Shown here: positions 22,424 to 37,400 of the stretch, in pieces
Numbering within the stretch: the stretch's first letter is position 1
How the letters are laid out: each line of letters begins with the position of its first letter
Source: Trichobilharzia szidati
Taxonomy: Eukaryota; Platyhelminthes; Trematoda; Strigeidida; Schistosomatidae
Length of the DNA: 64,000 nucleotides
Direction of reading: 5' to 3'
Assembly: GCA_944472155.2 (NCBI GenBank)
Contig: OX235272.1
Coordinates: 81,722,020 to 81,786,019 of the forward strand
Translations under genes and position numbers: made by a program
The notes under the pieces: model-generated
The model's database searches: none
The model's input: only the letters and a program-made list of their open reading frames with translations
Told to the model about the DNA's origin: nothing

Positions 22424-25400
22424 GTAGGTATTATTCACCATAAATGCTGAATTTACATGAAATTTGGAGAAAATCACTATGGTATACTTTCGAAATATCA
22501 GCAATGTTCACTCAACTTTTCACCTTATGCTAGCTCCATTTTCATTAGGGACTTAGTCTTACACTGGTCATCTTACAACCTTTTAACTACTGAAATCACA
22601 AATACGTAGTGCCCAAAAGTACTTTGGATATTTTGCTTCTTTATATACTGATCTCATTCAGTTCATGAAATAGTTATTGTGACACCAACTACTCAGATTT
22701 GGATTTGGATTTCCGGTTGGGTATAGGAGATTACAAACCTGTGTTATTCGTTTACTGTGCTTTTCGAGTCACTTGAACAAGTCAGTAGGGGATGCTGACA
22801 CCACTTCTGGGAGTCGGTTCTACAAGACAATGACTCTGTGGGACAACCGGCACTCTCTAACGATAAAGTTCCTCCTTATCCTTAGCTTCTGAACTGTCTT
22901 GTTATGTCCTTTGAGATGTCCCGATACGATAGAATGAAAAGAAATTGAGTTCGAATTCACTCCTTAGCAATTTGAATGGGATTAGGATAGGTTTAAACTG
23001 TTAAGTCACTCATCGTATTATAGAATGGTCATACCGGAAATCATACACGTGTCCTTCCTCTGACTTCTTCCTCGAATATGTAAGTCCCCTATCAGGCAAG
23101 AGCTGTCTGTCCAAATACAGTCTTGATTTGATTTTGTAGTACATCTGTCTAGTTCTAAATGTTGGCTACTAGTAGTTGAGTGGTATCAAAATGGTATAAA
23201 ACCGTACACAGAAGTGTATGACTTCAAGTTGTCATATTTCGAAAATCGTTTGAACTATAGGACTGCTTACCCTTTGTTCAAAAATGATTTTGGGATTTAG
23301 CGAAAAAACCATATGCAAAGGTATTCAATCCTGTCTAACTAAATAATATATGCTTACATGGCTTATGAATTTACTTTTAAAACAGAAATTAGAATAAGTC
23401 TTACATTACAGCTCGTGTATTTTGCCAGTAATGATTCGGGGTTGACAATGTCGGGTTTTGTTTTAGACGAATACAACTCATAACTCAGTTGAGAGTTCTT
23501 TGTGAATCTTTCTACTTTCTCATAATTGGTGATAACTATTTGTAGTCGAATATGCAGAACACACTGTATGAGCCCCTACAGTATTGTGCCATTTTCGAGT
23601 AAAAGTGAGTGGCTTCTAGCTATAATCTGGTGACTATATGTTCTGTCTAGATCACAAACTAGAAATTTTCACACAACACATTCTGTACCTTATATCTTTC
23701 AAATTAAGAAAATGCCCGCGAATTTTTTAAATAATCGTCTCTATTTATGTTTTCTGTTATGCTGTCATGTCTTTTGCTTGATTTTCGAAGTATGTCACCT
23801 TGGACTGATTTGCTCCTGTGAAAAGTTTTACTCACACCCAGCAGTCAAACATTGCCGCATAAGGTTATCGTTTATGTTGCTCAGGAATATTGTTGCCACA
23901 ATGGCTTATAAAGTGAATCTTTTCATTTACATTAGTCAACACGTTTCTAATACGTTTATATGTCATATTATTGTGGTTCTTCACCACTCATTATGTCGAA
24001 AGTGAAATTTGTTCTGGGCATGCAGTCTAAAAGTATCTGTTTTAATGGAATTCTCTCACCAGACCCCGCGCATCAGCCGATCAGCTCACTCGGGACCAGG
24101 TCGACGCCGATCTGCATATTCTGGATTTGATGATGATTCAAACGACCGTCAAACTTCTTTACCAGTATTTCTGTGCGAATTTTGTGGTGTGCGATATAGA
24201 TCACGGGCTGGATTGAACTATCATATAAATTCACAGCATTCTGAGGTATGTCTATTCATTTCATTGTAACCGTCACCAGTGTTCTGAATTCAAACGTGTT
24301 TTTGATGTCTTTGCTAACATCAGTATCTCTTAATGAACATCGTAAAAGTCTTCCTCATGTGTTGGCTACTATGTACCAGTTTACAATTAGGTGGATTAAC
24401 AAAAAAGAAACAAAGTATAGACCTGTAAAACAAGCTGACTGTTGTTCACTTGGACCCTGCATTTAAGTTTCTTATCCGAATTTTGTTTAAGGTGCAGTGA
24501 ATCGCTTGCGGCCTCAAAGGATTTGACTCACACAGTGTCAGTAATCACAATCCTGAATGTGGAATATTTCTTCACATGTGCTTCACATATCGTTCAGTTG
24601 ATAGTATTTGTTTGTCCTGTTTTTGTAGGACACTATATATATATATATATCATAATAGAGGTCATTTGAAGTTTCGTGATGAAAATTCCTAAATAAACTA
24701 AAAAGTGGAAAGAATCAGGCTCCTAAAAAGGGAAAATTTAATGCAGTTATTTCTGTCATCGACTCTAAGGTAACAAACCTTGGTTTATTCCTCTTTTGTT
24801 CTGATATTAACTTCAGGAACCACCAGTTTTTGAGATTTTCTAGCGTCGTCTCAGCACTGATAAAATTTGGTCATGCGATATTAATATCCCTTTCATACCT
24901 TGGGCGAAATATGAAAAATTAAAAATCGGCCGTTCACTTTTGGTCTAAATGTTTATAACATAGTATGCGAAGCATGATGTACTATTACCGGTGACAGACG
25001 GTAGCTGTATGTAAGGACAATAGCAGTCATGTATTGTTTCTAGCGATTAAAAACATGATGTGACATCTATTTAATTAGTTCCTTGACTACATACTCGCCT
25101 CGTGCTTCATGTAACTAAAGTCCTGTGATTTTCTAGACTTCATTGTTAACAGATTACGGGACACTGTGGAACATTGTTCAGCAAAATAGCTGGTACAGTG
25201 CCCTATCCAACATTTCAGACATCTTTGAAAGTAGTCACTGAACATGTCCCATCCTTACTAAAACGTATTACGACTGGTAGGATGAGTCAAAATAGTTCAA
25301 CTGTTCTTTATGTGAGTCTAGTTTTCTATTTATTTTATCTGGAACACGTATTGGTTATAATATTGGCACAATAAGATGCGCCACACAAAGAAACCCGACG

Positions 25401-28400
25401 GCATTGTAGTGTAGAGAGAAGTGAAATAAGTAAGCATACTTATGAAGTAAATTCAAATGAGTGTTCATTACTTCGTATTACTTTCGGTGGTAGACGAAAC
25501 TGGAAGTGCCCAGTCTTTCTTGATCTGGTCTATATTTAATAAAGTCTCCAGCTTTTTCGCCAAAATATCTGTCTAAGCCCACCAAGGAAGTTGTGACTTC
25601 AACAGATGTTGATGCAACACACAAGAAATAACTTTACAGTTACACCACTGCATATGAGCAATTCTACGGAAACAACCAACCAGTTGGTGTGACCTGCATG
25701 TTATCGCACAGTAAGACGTTATTGTTTACATACTCAAGGTCAAGTAGTTTTTCTTCAGACACATCTACGTCAACATCGCACATATCATTCAGGATAAATT
25801 ATGGATAGCGAAGTTAATAAGAAATAGCAAAATTTAACAACCCTGTCTTACCTCACCGCTGTTAGGAAACAGTTGTGACAGGCACTTGTACGCCCTAGCC
25901 CTGCCTGATTTGTTTTTGTAAAAGGCTTTGAGCGTGTTGGCGAAATTTCCCTCTAACAGTGAATTGAAGGTAGTTCTGATATCAAAGGATGCAACCATTG
26001 TCGGCCTGAAGTACGTACAACGGTGTTGTAACAACTGAAGAAGACTGAGAGTTAATCGATCCGTCTATAAGTTGGGGAGATCCAGCCTGCAAATTAGTTT
26101 CTCGCGTGTTTTATAAAGTCTCTGAAACACTACAGGAGTCTATATTTCTGACGTGACTGGTAATGAACTCATTGATGGCACCATTTCACATTGATGGGGC
26201 ACTCAACCCCTAACTGCAGACTCACCGTCATCTTTAAAAAGAGCCGGACGTAGTTTGTCTCGGTCAGGTGCCTTATGGCCATTGACCATTTGGAGTTCCT
26301 TCTGGATATTCACTTCATTAAATGGTTCAGTAATGATCAATCATTTAGTGCTGTATTTTAGAAAGTTGAAGGGAATTGCCGTAGGTTAGCTATACTATTT
26401 CTCAATATGCTCTAACCCATTACCCTGGCATCTTTGCAGATTGTTAGTCTGCTTAACTGATGCCATGCTTCTCGCTACCGGTAACTCGGATGAGCTGGAA
26501 TAGCCTCTGACTATTGCCAAATGCAGCTGTTACTTCTATCTCACAAGCATGTACGTAAGTGCTGTTTTATTTTAGTCGTAAGAGTTTTACTAAGGTTGTC
26601 GTACTGACCATCTACCAGCATGTGCCAACAGGGTCTCACACAAACCCAGTGTTTGTTACTGGACATCCTTCTCAACTGCAGGCGTCTTTACTCGTTATCT
26701 TATTGATATCTTCTGAGTTCAGTCAATTCTTAATCATACCTTTCAGAGGATTAGTAGCTGACTCTAAATTTGGCTCGGTCTGGAATTTTGTTACAGAACT
26801 AAGTGCAACTAACCTTCTTTGTCACGGAAATGTGGCTAGTTGGCTTCTTTGCTTAATTTTCGACTAACAGATTCCGGATTCAATATTCCACCTCATCTAT
26901 TTTGGGTTGGTCATAAAGTAGTCTGTATAAGACGTAACAGCAAATTGATTTCAGTGGATGGTAATATCTGAAGAGACCTCGCTAGTAATTAAATTGTAGT
27001 ATTTATTATCTCTTTATACATCAATCTGTTTAAATTAGCGCAATTGTAACGGTAGTAGGACATTGTGTCACACTAAAATGCGGACAAAAGTCGAACACAT
27101 CATCTCACGTTGGTGGTTAAGTAAATATGCTTGAGTAATGCAATGTAGATTGTAAAGCTTAGTATAATACCGACATCTAGGAAAACGGATGTCCATTCCA
27201 TTTTATTTCAGGATAAACCTATACGAGGCATGTTTTGGGGCTAATAGAAAAGTCAGTCTGCTTATTATTACAATCTGTGTAAATAGGTGTATGTTACCGG
27301 AGTGGGGTTCTTGGAGTGCTAAGAATCCAGTAGTTGGTGTCTCAAAGCCACTCACTCTTTGACATGTACTTATTTTTTTGTCATTGAAATTCTTAAAATT
27401 ACCACTGATCTACATTAAATTATTATGTCTAACGTGTCGTATTGCTGCTGTGTCTATTCTTTTTGTGTGTTTTATCTGTGTAACAACTCAAACTGTTGTA
27501 CTTCTATTTGGAGTTTAACTAAGATTTATCTGCCAGTGCAGATTTTGAGCTAAAGATATTTAGAAAGACTATGAAAGCTTTGTAGTTCAGACATCCAGCT
27601 CACAGAGCACAACAACATCAAAGAACTTCATGCAATTCTTCCCATTAATAAACTTAAACAAAGCAAGAACAACAATTGTACCAGGATAATATGAGCTCAT
27701 CTTTTATTATTTCGAGGATTCTTCTCAACTGGTTGCAACCTGAACGATGAAAAATATGAATTACACTACATTAAAGATTTGAACATAATTTTCCACGATC
27801 ACAGGGAGTTATTGGTGGGAAGTAAAAGTAACATTAGTCCGGAATGATTTAACTAATTAAGAGTTACAAACACTGACTATTTATAGGATAATTCAAATGA
27901 ACTGTGATCAATATTTGACAGTTTATAAATATTTATAGAATAATTAGGCAATTAGGCTTGGAAACAAAAACAAGCTGTTGTATATTTTTTTGTTGTCACC
28001 AGGGCAGTGCAAGATTCACTACTGTCTCTTTCTGCGTACATAGATTTGGTTTAAGTCGTCTGATAGCAATTGCTCCAGCAAAGCGTAGCAAGTTAGGTTT
28101 CTTTTGCTTGTTGATTATTCTGAACGACTTCAGGTTGTCTACAATATGACCAGTGTCCAATAGGTGACGCGCAATCGCACTGTTTAATGCTTGCGGACCT
28201 TTCAGTCTCAGTTTCTTTGGTATGCGTTCAGAAATGCGGACAATAACTCTTCTCTCTGTTCTTCCGATGTATGTGCTTTGGCACGTACATGTAAATTGGT
28301 AGACACAGTTGTATATAGTTTTTTAGGCACCATTACGCTGGTTCTGAGAAACTGTATACTTATTTTTTTCACTCGTAGCGCTTTTTTTTCCATACATTTC

Positions 28401-31400
28401 ACCAATTTATCAACTTTTTGGTTTTACTTCTTTCGCCATATTATTTATCAGACTCCACGAATGAGTTGCGCACGTCCAGCCTTTATGTCACCTTATCGAG
28501 GTGATCATCATCAGTCTCACCATCAACAACAGCAACAACCCCATCAACCTCAGACTAATCATTTGCTCAATGGATCGTTAAATAATTCAGGAATTACTAG
28601 CAGTTATTCATCTAGTTCGCATTCCAATCATGTAACTAACAAGAATAGTGAAAATATTAATCCACTTCCTTCAAATGGTCCAGTTGCCTCCTCAAGAATT
28701 CGACCTTCAGTTGTTGAACAAGGTGGTAGTTTAAGTGAGTATGTCTTTCAGTTATTCACTATTTTTTAATAAACATAAACAACGTAAGGTGACATTGGTT
28801 AGAGAACCATTGGATAACCTGGGAGTGGGAAGTCTTGACCAGTAGGGTGCAGCAGGTCGGGTGTGAGGACAAATGCTCGCCGAAGACACTGGCTAGTGGT
28901 TGCGCTATGTCGTGAATTGGCAGAAGTTAGAATTCATGGGTTGGCCATTGGATCGGGTCCTAGTGGCTTAGTGGTCTACGAGCTCGGTAGCCTTGTAACC
29001 AGAAGGTCCTGGGTTCGAACCCAGCATTGTGGGTGCGCACTGATGAAGAGTCCCAAACTAGGCTGACGAAACAGCTGTCCAGTACTCCTTCAGGTTTTCC
29101 AATGGTTCTCTAACCGATGTCAGCTCATGATGAAATCCTGTAAACATTATTTATGTTTATCACTGCAGAACAGATGGCTTACTGATACTGCTTTCTTTTT
29201 GTCCTTTTTCTAAACAGTTATTGAAGCACGTGGTTGGAAAGATATGAATGCTACAGACTCAGCAGAATATACTTGTGACTTCTGTCTTGGCAATGAAAGA
29301 TTGAATAAGAAGACTGGACAGTCAGAAGATATGTTAAGATGTTCGGATTGCGGACGATTCGCTCACTTCTCGTGCCTACAATTTACACCGAATATGATTA
29401 CTTCTGTACATACTTATCGTTGGCAGTGCATAGAATGCAAGACATGCTGGCTTTGTGGGACTTCAGAAAATGATGTAAGTAATTGCTATACTGTTCTTAT
29501 TTATTTACCATATAAAATAATAAATATATTAGAATAGAATTTGGGGGTTATGATAGAGTATAATTCCACCATAGAGTAGATTTGATAATGGCATACACCC
29601 ATACAGTATTACTTAATGATTACGTTCCAAGTACAATTAATTGCTGCTCATAATCATATCAAGGCACCCACATAACTATCAAATATCATTTATATAATTC
29701 CATTATTTCTTATCCTTTGGTTTTATTGGTTGTAATATTTTTTCAAATATCTCTTGTATTGACGTTAAGTCATTCGTATTGCACGTGTTAGGTGTAGATT
29801 CGATGAACAAAGATTCACTTATCGACTTCTTCCTCTACCTACCTATATTACTGTTTAGAACAGTATCTCTGTGTGTAGTGCATGCATTATGATTTTGAGT
29901 TTTTCTCTAAACCACTCATCTTCGTAGGGTCAATCATTCTACACTTAGCCGAATGCTTCACTTTCCGATAATCTGAGTACCTCCGATCTACTGGTCTGAC
30001 CTGGGTACCTGACTCCACAGTCATTGCAAGGTATTTTGTAAAATAAATTATTTTGCCTAATTGTATTAAACAGAGACCTTTAGCTTGCAGAGCCAACCTA
30101 ATTCCTGCTTCATTAATAATCCGACGTAGGGTTTCTAATGTCCGTTTCTCTTATAGGTGTCTTAAATTCCTTCTTATCTGAGTTATGGTCAATAGTCCCA
30201 CTAATGTTTTTCCTTTCCTTGTAAGCTTTATTGACCTTCTTAATGAATTTTATGTGACAGTCACTTAACACTAACGCTTCTCCTATCTGTTTGATTTCAT
30301 CATTTATGTTTTCTGATGTATCACTTCGAGTTGTTGCTTGGTTTGTCAGATACTTAGCTAAGCCTGCCTTTACAGACAACGGATGAAATGTATTAAAGTC
30401 TAAATGTCTATTAGTGTGTCGGCTTTTTATAAACGCTGGTGCATAGTTTACCTTCTGTTCGTTTAGTTTTACAGTCTAACACAGTCAATTCTCCTTGTTC
30501 ATTTTCTGATTCAAGTGTGACTTTTATTCCCTCTACTACTGAGTTTATATATGTGAAGAAACTGGAGCTATGTTCTGTTTTTAACACTGTGAAAGTGTCA
30601 TCCACATATCTCCACCATATCTTTGGAGTAGGATTAAATGTATTAAGAGGCATATTTTCCCAACTATGCATAAAGACATCTGTTACGACTGGGGATATTG
30701 GTGATCCCATTGCTACCCCTACTGTTTTTCTGTGTATTTTACCGTAGACAGTAGGCATAACTGAATTCCTAGCATTATTTTCTCATTGGATAGTTTTGTC
30801 CTATGAGAGTGAGTTCGAGATCAGCAGTAAGCTGTTTTCTAACTTCTTCCTAAGCCATATTGATCGGTATATTAGTATAATGACTAATTATCTCAAAATT
30901 AACCATTTTCTGATTATCTCCTCCTATTTGTATGTCATTTCACTTCTTTTTCATTTCTTATGCATTGGTTAATTGTTCAAACTCTGAATTAACCAATCAA
31001 TGTGGCTTTGGAAGCAGTTAGAAAACAACTAACTACTGATTCCGAACTCACTCACAATAGGATGGGGATAGAGTTACAGTTCTAAAAAGTAATATAAGCA
31101 GATTTAGAGAGAGAGATTGATCAATGAATCCTTGTTCATCGAATCTACACCTGACACGTGTACTACGAATGACAACGTCAATACAAGAGATATTTGAAAA
31201 ATATTATTACCAATAAATCCGAAGGATAATAAATAATGGAATTATATATAAGCGATGTTTGATAGTTATGTGGGTGCCTTGATATGATTATGAGCAGCAA
31301 TAATTTTGTGTTCGAAACGTAATCAGTAAATAAATAATACTTTATCAGTGTGTTCTTTTATAAAATAAATTTATTTCACGATAAAATAACTAATCTTAAG

Positions 31401-34400
31401 TTTTTACCTTAACTTTATTGAATCAACTTTTAGGCGAGCGTATGCAGTCCATTACTAGATTTAGTATATTTCGTTTTCAACTTTTGTTAGACTTATAGGT
31501 GAGGTGTCTTTGGATGTATATACAGGGAAATGGTTCTGGTTAATGCTTCGTTGTTGCCTGAATCGTCACTTCTACTGATACAAGTGAACATTATTTTTGT
31601 GGAGTTAGTTAGAAATGACAGGTTTGATCATGATTGGGCATCAGTTCGAGAATCGTTGAAAGCCAGGATAGAGTGCTGGACAGCTGTTTTGTCCTAGTTT
31701 GGGACACATCGACAGTACGCACTCACTGGTGTTCGAACGCAGGACCTCCTGATTACAAGACGAGCTAGTAGACCATTCATACACTGCGATCCCATCCAAT
31801 GGCCCGTGCATCCCAACTTCTGCCAATTCGCGATATATGTATAACACAACCGCCAGCCAATGTCACAGGTGAATAACTGATCTATTAAACTGACTTGGTG
31901 GACCCCGCTGTTCAGTACTCCCAGGTTTTCCAATGGTTCTCTAATTGATGTCAACTCGTGATCACACTTGTAACCAATCAAATCCCTGCAGACCGACACT
32001 TGATAATCAATTGGAGTTAACTCATATATTAATTAATCAAATTGAATTAGATTCCTTTGAGTTCCGAGTGGAGCATAAGGCTTCAAGCTTCAGGTTTGAA
32101 GTTTCAGTAGGGATGATGTTGTCACTTTACGAAGTGAAGTTGGATGATCTCACTCCCAGCCTTTCCTCTTTACCGGGCATACTACCTGCTAAACGAGACT
32201 TCAGCAATGCATCGGTCGGGAATCAAATCCCAGACCACATGCATGTTTGGTGAGCAGTTTTCCAATGAATCACCGACGCATTTTAGCGACAACCGCGCTT
32301 CAGCTACGATACTGCCAATGAGCAGAGTCGTCGGAATTAACTACATTTCTCTCCCTTTCTCAACAGTTACATACAGTAGACTGTAGAGAACTTACAAAAA
32401 ACTATGTATGCATAGAAGTATTCTCCACTCAAATAACTAGATCATTTCTGTAGTGTATGTGTGTGTATATCCATTGTTTGATTGCATGGAGGATTTCATC
32501 ATAAGCTGACATCAGTTAGAGAACCACTGGAAAACCTGGGAGTACTGGACAGCTGTTTCGTCAGCCTAGTTTGGGACTCTTCAGTAATACGCTCCCAGGT
32601 TTTCCAGTGATTCTCTAACTGATGTCAGCTCATGATGAAATCCTCCATGCAATCAAACAAAAATCCCTACAAAACCAATACTTGAAAATATATCCATTGT
32701 GTCATCTGGTGGTGCCCTCTTCGTTCAAGGTGTTTATAGATTCTTTTTCTTTTGTGCTATCCATATATAAACATTATGCCAGTACTGGCTGGCGGCAATA
32801 AAGAGAATAAAATAGAAAATACTGATTGTAATTATATTTACCTGCAATATATTGTTTGTTTGTTTTTCATTAAAGACAAATCGCTTTGTTGTATATAATG
32901 CCCTAGATTAGATTATCATTTATTTGATGAAATTATTAATAAAAGTCACTTTCGAAACATCTAATTACATCTAATACAAAATGTATTAATACACTAATCG
33001 ATTAAACAGTTTATTCGACTGTGCTCTTTCATTAGCTCGTATATATATGTGTACATATATATGTATGTATAAGTAAACGAATTTGTTTACCAGAACACTA
33101 TTTTTGAAAAAAAACGATTTATGATGCAAAATATTTTTCTTAAAACCAACTTTGTTATTGTGTATTACATTGTATTATTATTATTATTTATTATCTGTCT
33201 TATCGACTGGCCTATCCTTGCTTGCTTGTTTTCATTCAATTGTGAAAAACGTATATAATACCTTGTGAATTAGTTTCATTTGTCTGATTTGTTTTCCATT
33301 GTCATGTCGGACTGTTGCTCTTACCATTCTTACCATTTTAATATTTTTGCTTATCTCTTTTATTTCTCTACGATTTTTACCATGCTAATTAACTTAGCTG
33401 TATATTTTTAGCTTGTATTCTTCAACAGGTTTCATTTTTACCTGTTTAAAATGATCGCTTTGACTGTGACTACTGAATTTCATGCACGCCACAGTTCGAA
33501 ATGGCGGAAAAATTGAAGTGTTGATTTACTCAAACAACTAGATATTCAGATAGTGTTAATATTAAGTGATATGAAATATGATTAGGTGGTTGGAGGCAAT
33601 GTGGAGAGAAAACCTTGGACACCTAGGTTTCGTGCTTGTTGGCACTCACCAGTCAGCAAGGCGTATCTGCAGTCTTGAAGGATTGCACGTCTTTTCTGAG
33701 ATTCGACACCTTATCAGCCAGTGTTGGAGTTAGAGACGTTACCACTGAGCTATTGGGGCTTGCGACTGACCTCCTGTAGGACTGTATTAGATACTTTAAT
33801 TGGACACTAGGTAGTAAGTAACCAGGAGGTCGGTCACGAGCTGGAATAGCTCATTAACTACGTCTCTGACTGCAACACTCGCCGATGGAGATTCTAACAC
33901 CAAAAGAGAAGTGAATTCCTTCAAGATAGGAGATACGCCTTGCTGACGAGTGTCATCAACCACGAAACCTAGATCCAAGTATTCCTTGCTAACTGCCTCC
34001 AACCATAATGTAAAGTGCATCGTGATGGCTAGTCACCTAGAATATTGGCCACATTGCAAACTTGACTGATAGAATTCAGTCTGCACCAAACAAAGGACTA
34101 GACACGTTATACTAGTTACTACCCAGTGTCCAATCAACGATATGAAATATTACTAGAGATAGTTCATAGTCCGTCATATTAGACTAGGTATATCTATTTG
34201 ACATTTAAATGTTAAGGACATTATTTCATGTAATATCAGAAAGCCGATTGAATAGTGCTACGACTGTCAGTGGTGCCTTGTCATAGTGTAAACCATTAGG
34301 GGCGATATCTTACCGTCGGAGGGAAAGGAGTATAGTGACAGTAAGGAATGCTCACTTTGTCCCGAATAAATGGTATTGACTGGATTTTATCAGTCACGTT

Positions 34401-37400
34401 TGCAAGGTAGTCTCTGAGCTAAGTGACTCGCCGTCGCATTACAGTCTGAATTGATCTTGGATGGTTGAAAGCAGCAATCGGCATGAAACCCTGAACATAG
34501 ATTTCGTGCTTGTTTTGCACTCGTCAGCAAGGCTCAACTTCAACCTTCAACTAACTGCTGTCTTCTGTTAGATTCAAACTCTCATCACCTATTTCTGCAA
34601 TCAGAGATGGACCCGAGTTGCTCAGTGGTCGTAACTACATCACTAGGCGACGCCACTTCGAATCTCACAGGGACAGCAGTCCGTTGAAGGTTGCTGACAA
34701 ATGCCAGGGTTCCCAGCCAACTATTTCTGCTTCAAGCAGAAGTAGGCAAACAGTTTTAAGGATATAGCAACTTTACTGGTAACGAAAAGGCCTGGCACTA
34801 TCTCTGTTCAGCTTTGCGTAATGTATTGCTAATAAAACCGAGGTGTAAATTCAAGATAGTAGTTGGAGTCAACTCATCTTAATCAGTAGTCGTTGCTAAT
34901 CAGGATAAGGTGGGTATGCGTTCGTAATACTGTGATCAATTCTGAGCCACTTCACCTGTAGTTCTCATTTATTGTTTATAACTCTTTTTTTGTGTATCCT
35001 TACTAAAAAAAATCTATGTACCCCTGCAGTGTTCAAACCGACAGCGAAGAATTTCATTGATGGTTACTGTGTCTTTTTGTGGTTACTCACTTTTCTTTCT
35101 ACTTAACACCAATGCAGTTCACATTGAATGTTGATTTGATATTTATAAAATATGTTTCAACGGGTTCCAGTGGCTTAATGGTCTACGAGCTCGCTAGCCT
35201 TGTAACCAGAAGGTCCTGGGTTTGAACCCCTGTGGTGGGTGCATACTGCTGAAGAGTCCCAGACTAGGATGGGGAGGGGGAAGCTGTCCAGTACTCCCAG
35301 GTTTTTGCGTCGGTGGCACAGCGGTAGAATGCTCGCCAACCACGTATGTGGTTCAGGGTTCGATCCCCGGCCGACACACTCCTTTACCTCGCTAAGCCAG
35401 TAATAAGACTGGTAAAGAGAGTAGGTTGGGCATGAGGCTAGCAGCCACCGCATCCCGTAAAAATAAACACCACTGCTACCCAAACCTCAAGCTTCTAGCT
35501 TGAAGCCCCATGTTCCATTGGGAACGTAAAGGAATAAAATAAATGAAATGTTTCAACGACTTCAGGTTTACATACTATCTAAATCTTTACATGGATTATA
35601 GTCTTATGTTGTTAAACTTCATTTTATGCAAAAAGTATTTGTAATGACTATTCACACAATGCTGTTCGCACATTCCATTTTAGATCACTTTAATAGAAAA
35701 CTTATCAAATATGGAATTATGTATGTTCTAGCATAGAGTCGCACATATTTTTGTTAAGTATTTTTAAGAATTGATTTTGAAGTTGATTAGTTTTCACATG
35801 AATAAAATAAATAGTTATTTATGGATTAATTAAATCACTGAAAGTGATTTTAAAGCCTCAACAGCAGCAATTGTACGTGAAAGGAAAATACATAGATGTA
35901 GTAGTAGTAATAGTTACGTAGAGTTCTTAACAAAACTGTCATCATGATGCCATTAAGTCCATGTTAGTTAATCACAGAGTGTTAGTCAAGGTGATAGATT
36001 CCAAGTAAAATTCAGTCTCATACATAACAAAAAGCAGTTCAATGGTATATGAATCCCTAACAAAGTATATACAATATACACATTTTCACAGCTTCGTTCC
36101 TATCAAGTACAAAAGAAATTTAGTGAAGACCCTCAGCCACAGAGTTAGAGCTATATGCTCAGAAGAAGTAATTGAAGATGAATTAAGCATTGTATATGAT
36201 ACTTTGACCGAAAATAGCTATCCCGAAAAATTTATCAAGAAACACATGACAAAGAAAGCGGAAAAGGACTACTCACTATCTGTAAACAAGAAGCCACTTT
36301 ATATACGACTACAATTCAAGGGCGATATACCAAGTGAGATAATTACGAGGAAATTAAGAAAATCAGTTCAAAGAACTTTTAATGCTGGCAAACTACACGT
36401 ATTATTCTCTACACGACCGATGGTGATACCTCGACTGAAAGATGAAGTACCTAGACTAGCCACTTCAAATTGTATCTACCAATTCAACTGCGCTTGTGGG
36501 GCGAGTTATATTGGCCGTTGCTCTAGGAACTTGATTTTTCGTGCTCGAGAACATCTCCCACTATGGCTAAGTAAAGGTGTAGTTAAAACCATCAACAGTT
36601 CGATATTGGACCATCTGGTGCAAACCGGCCACAAAGCCAGCCAGCATTGAAGAATCCTTCTCTATAATCTACCGGGTGCCTAATAAATTGCCAAAATCAT
36701 CGAAGCACCGCATGCTCCAAACAGCAGAGGCTATTGCAATTCGCCTCAAACAACCAGTGCTCTGTGTTCAAAAGAAGCAAGTCCAGCCCCTACTACTGCC
36801 TTGACCGGCCTTCAGTAGAAACCATAAACTCATGAATTTGTATTATTACCTTTCCTAATTTTTCTAATATTCAGCTTATTTTATGTTGATGCTATTGAGC
36901 TGTAATCTATCAATATTATTGATTCGATGTTATTTAAACAACATTAATGTCGTTCATAACACTAATTCATTCATTCACTATAATGTATATGCACCTGTAG
37001 AGCCTGATGATGAAGTTATTGAAAAGAGTACTCTTTGTTCAGTATCCATTCTTTTGAAAGTACAAGAAGATGATTCTAAAGATCAGAATCGGTGTGTACA
37101 TAGCAAAAAATTGAATATTGAATTTTTTCTGTCAAGAAGGAAAAGCAACGCAGATGTTGATTACTCTGAAATCAAATCAGTGTGAAAATCTACAGCACAC
37201 TCAGCATAAGTCACAAGATTCGGATGTTAAACACTCATCTCAAGCCAACCAGTGCTTCTCTATGGTTCATAGACTTAGTAGTGCATCACAGAAAGCATTT
37301 CCAGCAGGCCACTGCAGATTTTCATCAATATCTGCCTTCGCCGGCTCGTTACTGAAGGATCAGATGGTCAACTGGAAAGGATAATTAAATAACAAGCGAC

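Larger units (their letters stand above)
24246..28451. other. DPF intron 4
   Basis: A 4.2-kb intron with a TA microsatellite (about 24632-24651), a LINE RT fragment (25830-26520) and a Penelope-like GIY-YIG fragment (27996-28345). Its acceptor TTTATCAG lies about 100 bp from the Penelope fragment. Confidence 0.7.

Noticed and set aside
28191..28451. Upstream extension of the DPF exon 5 frame
   Set aside because: It is antisense to a Penelope GIY-YIG fragment and precedes a good TTTATCAG acceptor, so it is intron.
35307..35380. Possible functional tRNA-Gly gene
   Set aside because: The tRNA-like head is followed by the SINE body and tail and is flanked by a TSD, so it is a SINE.
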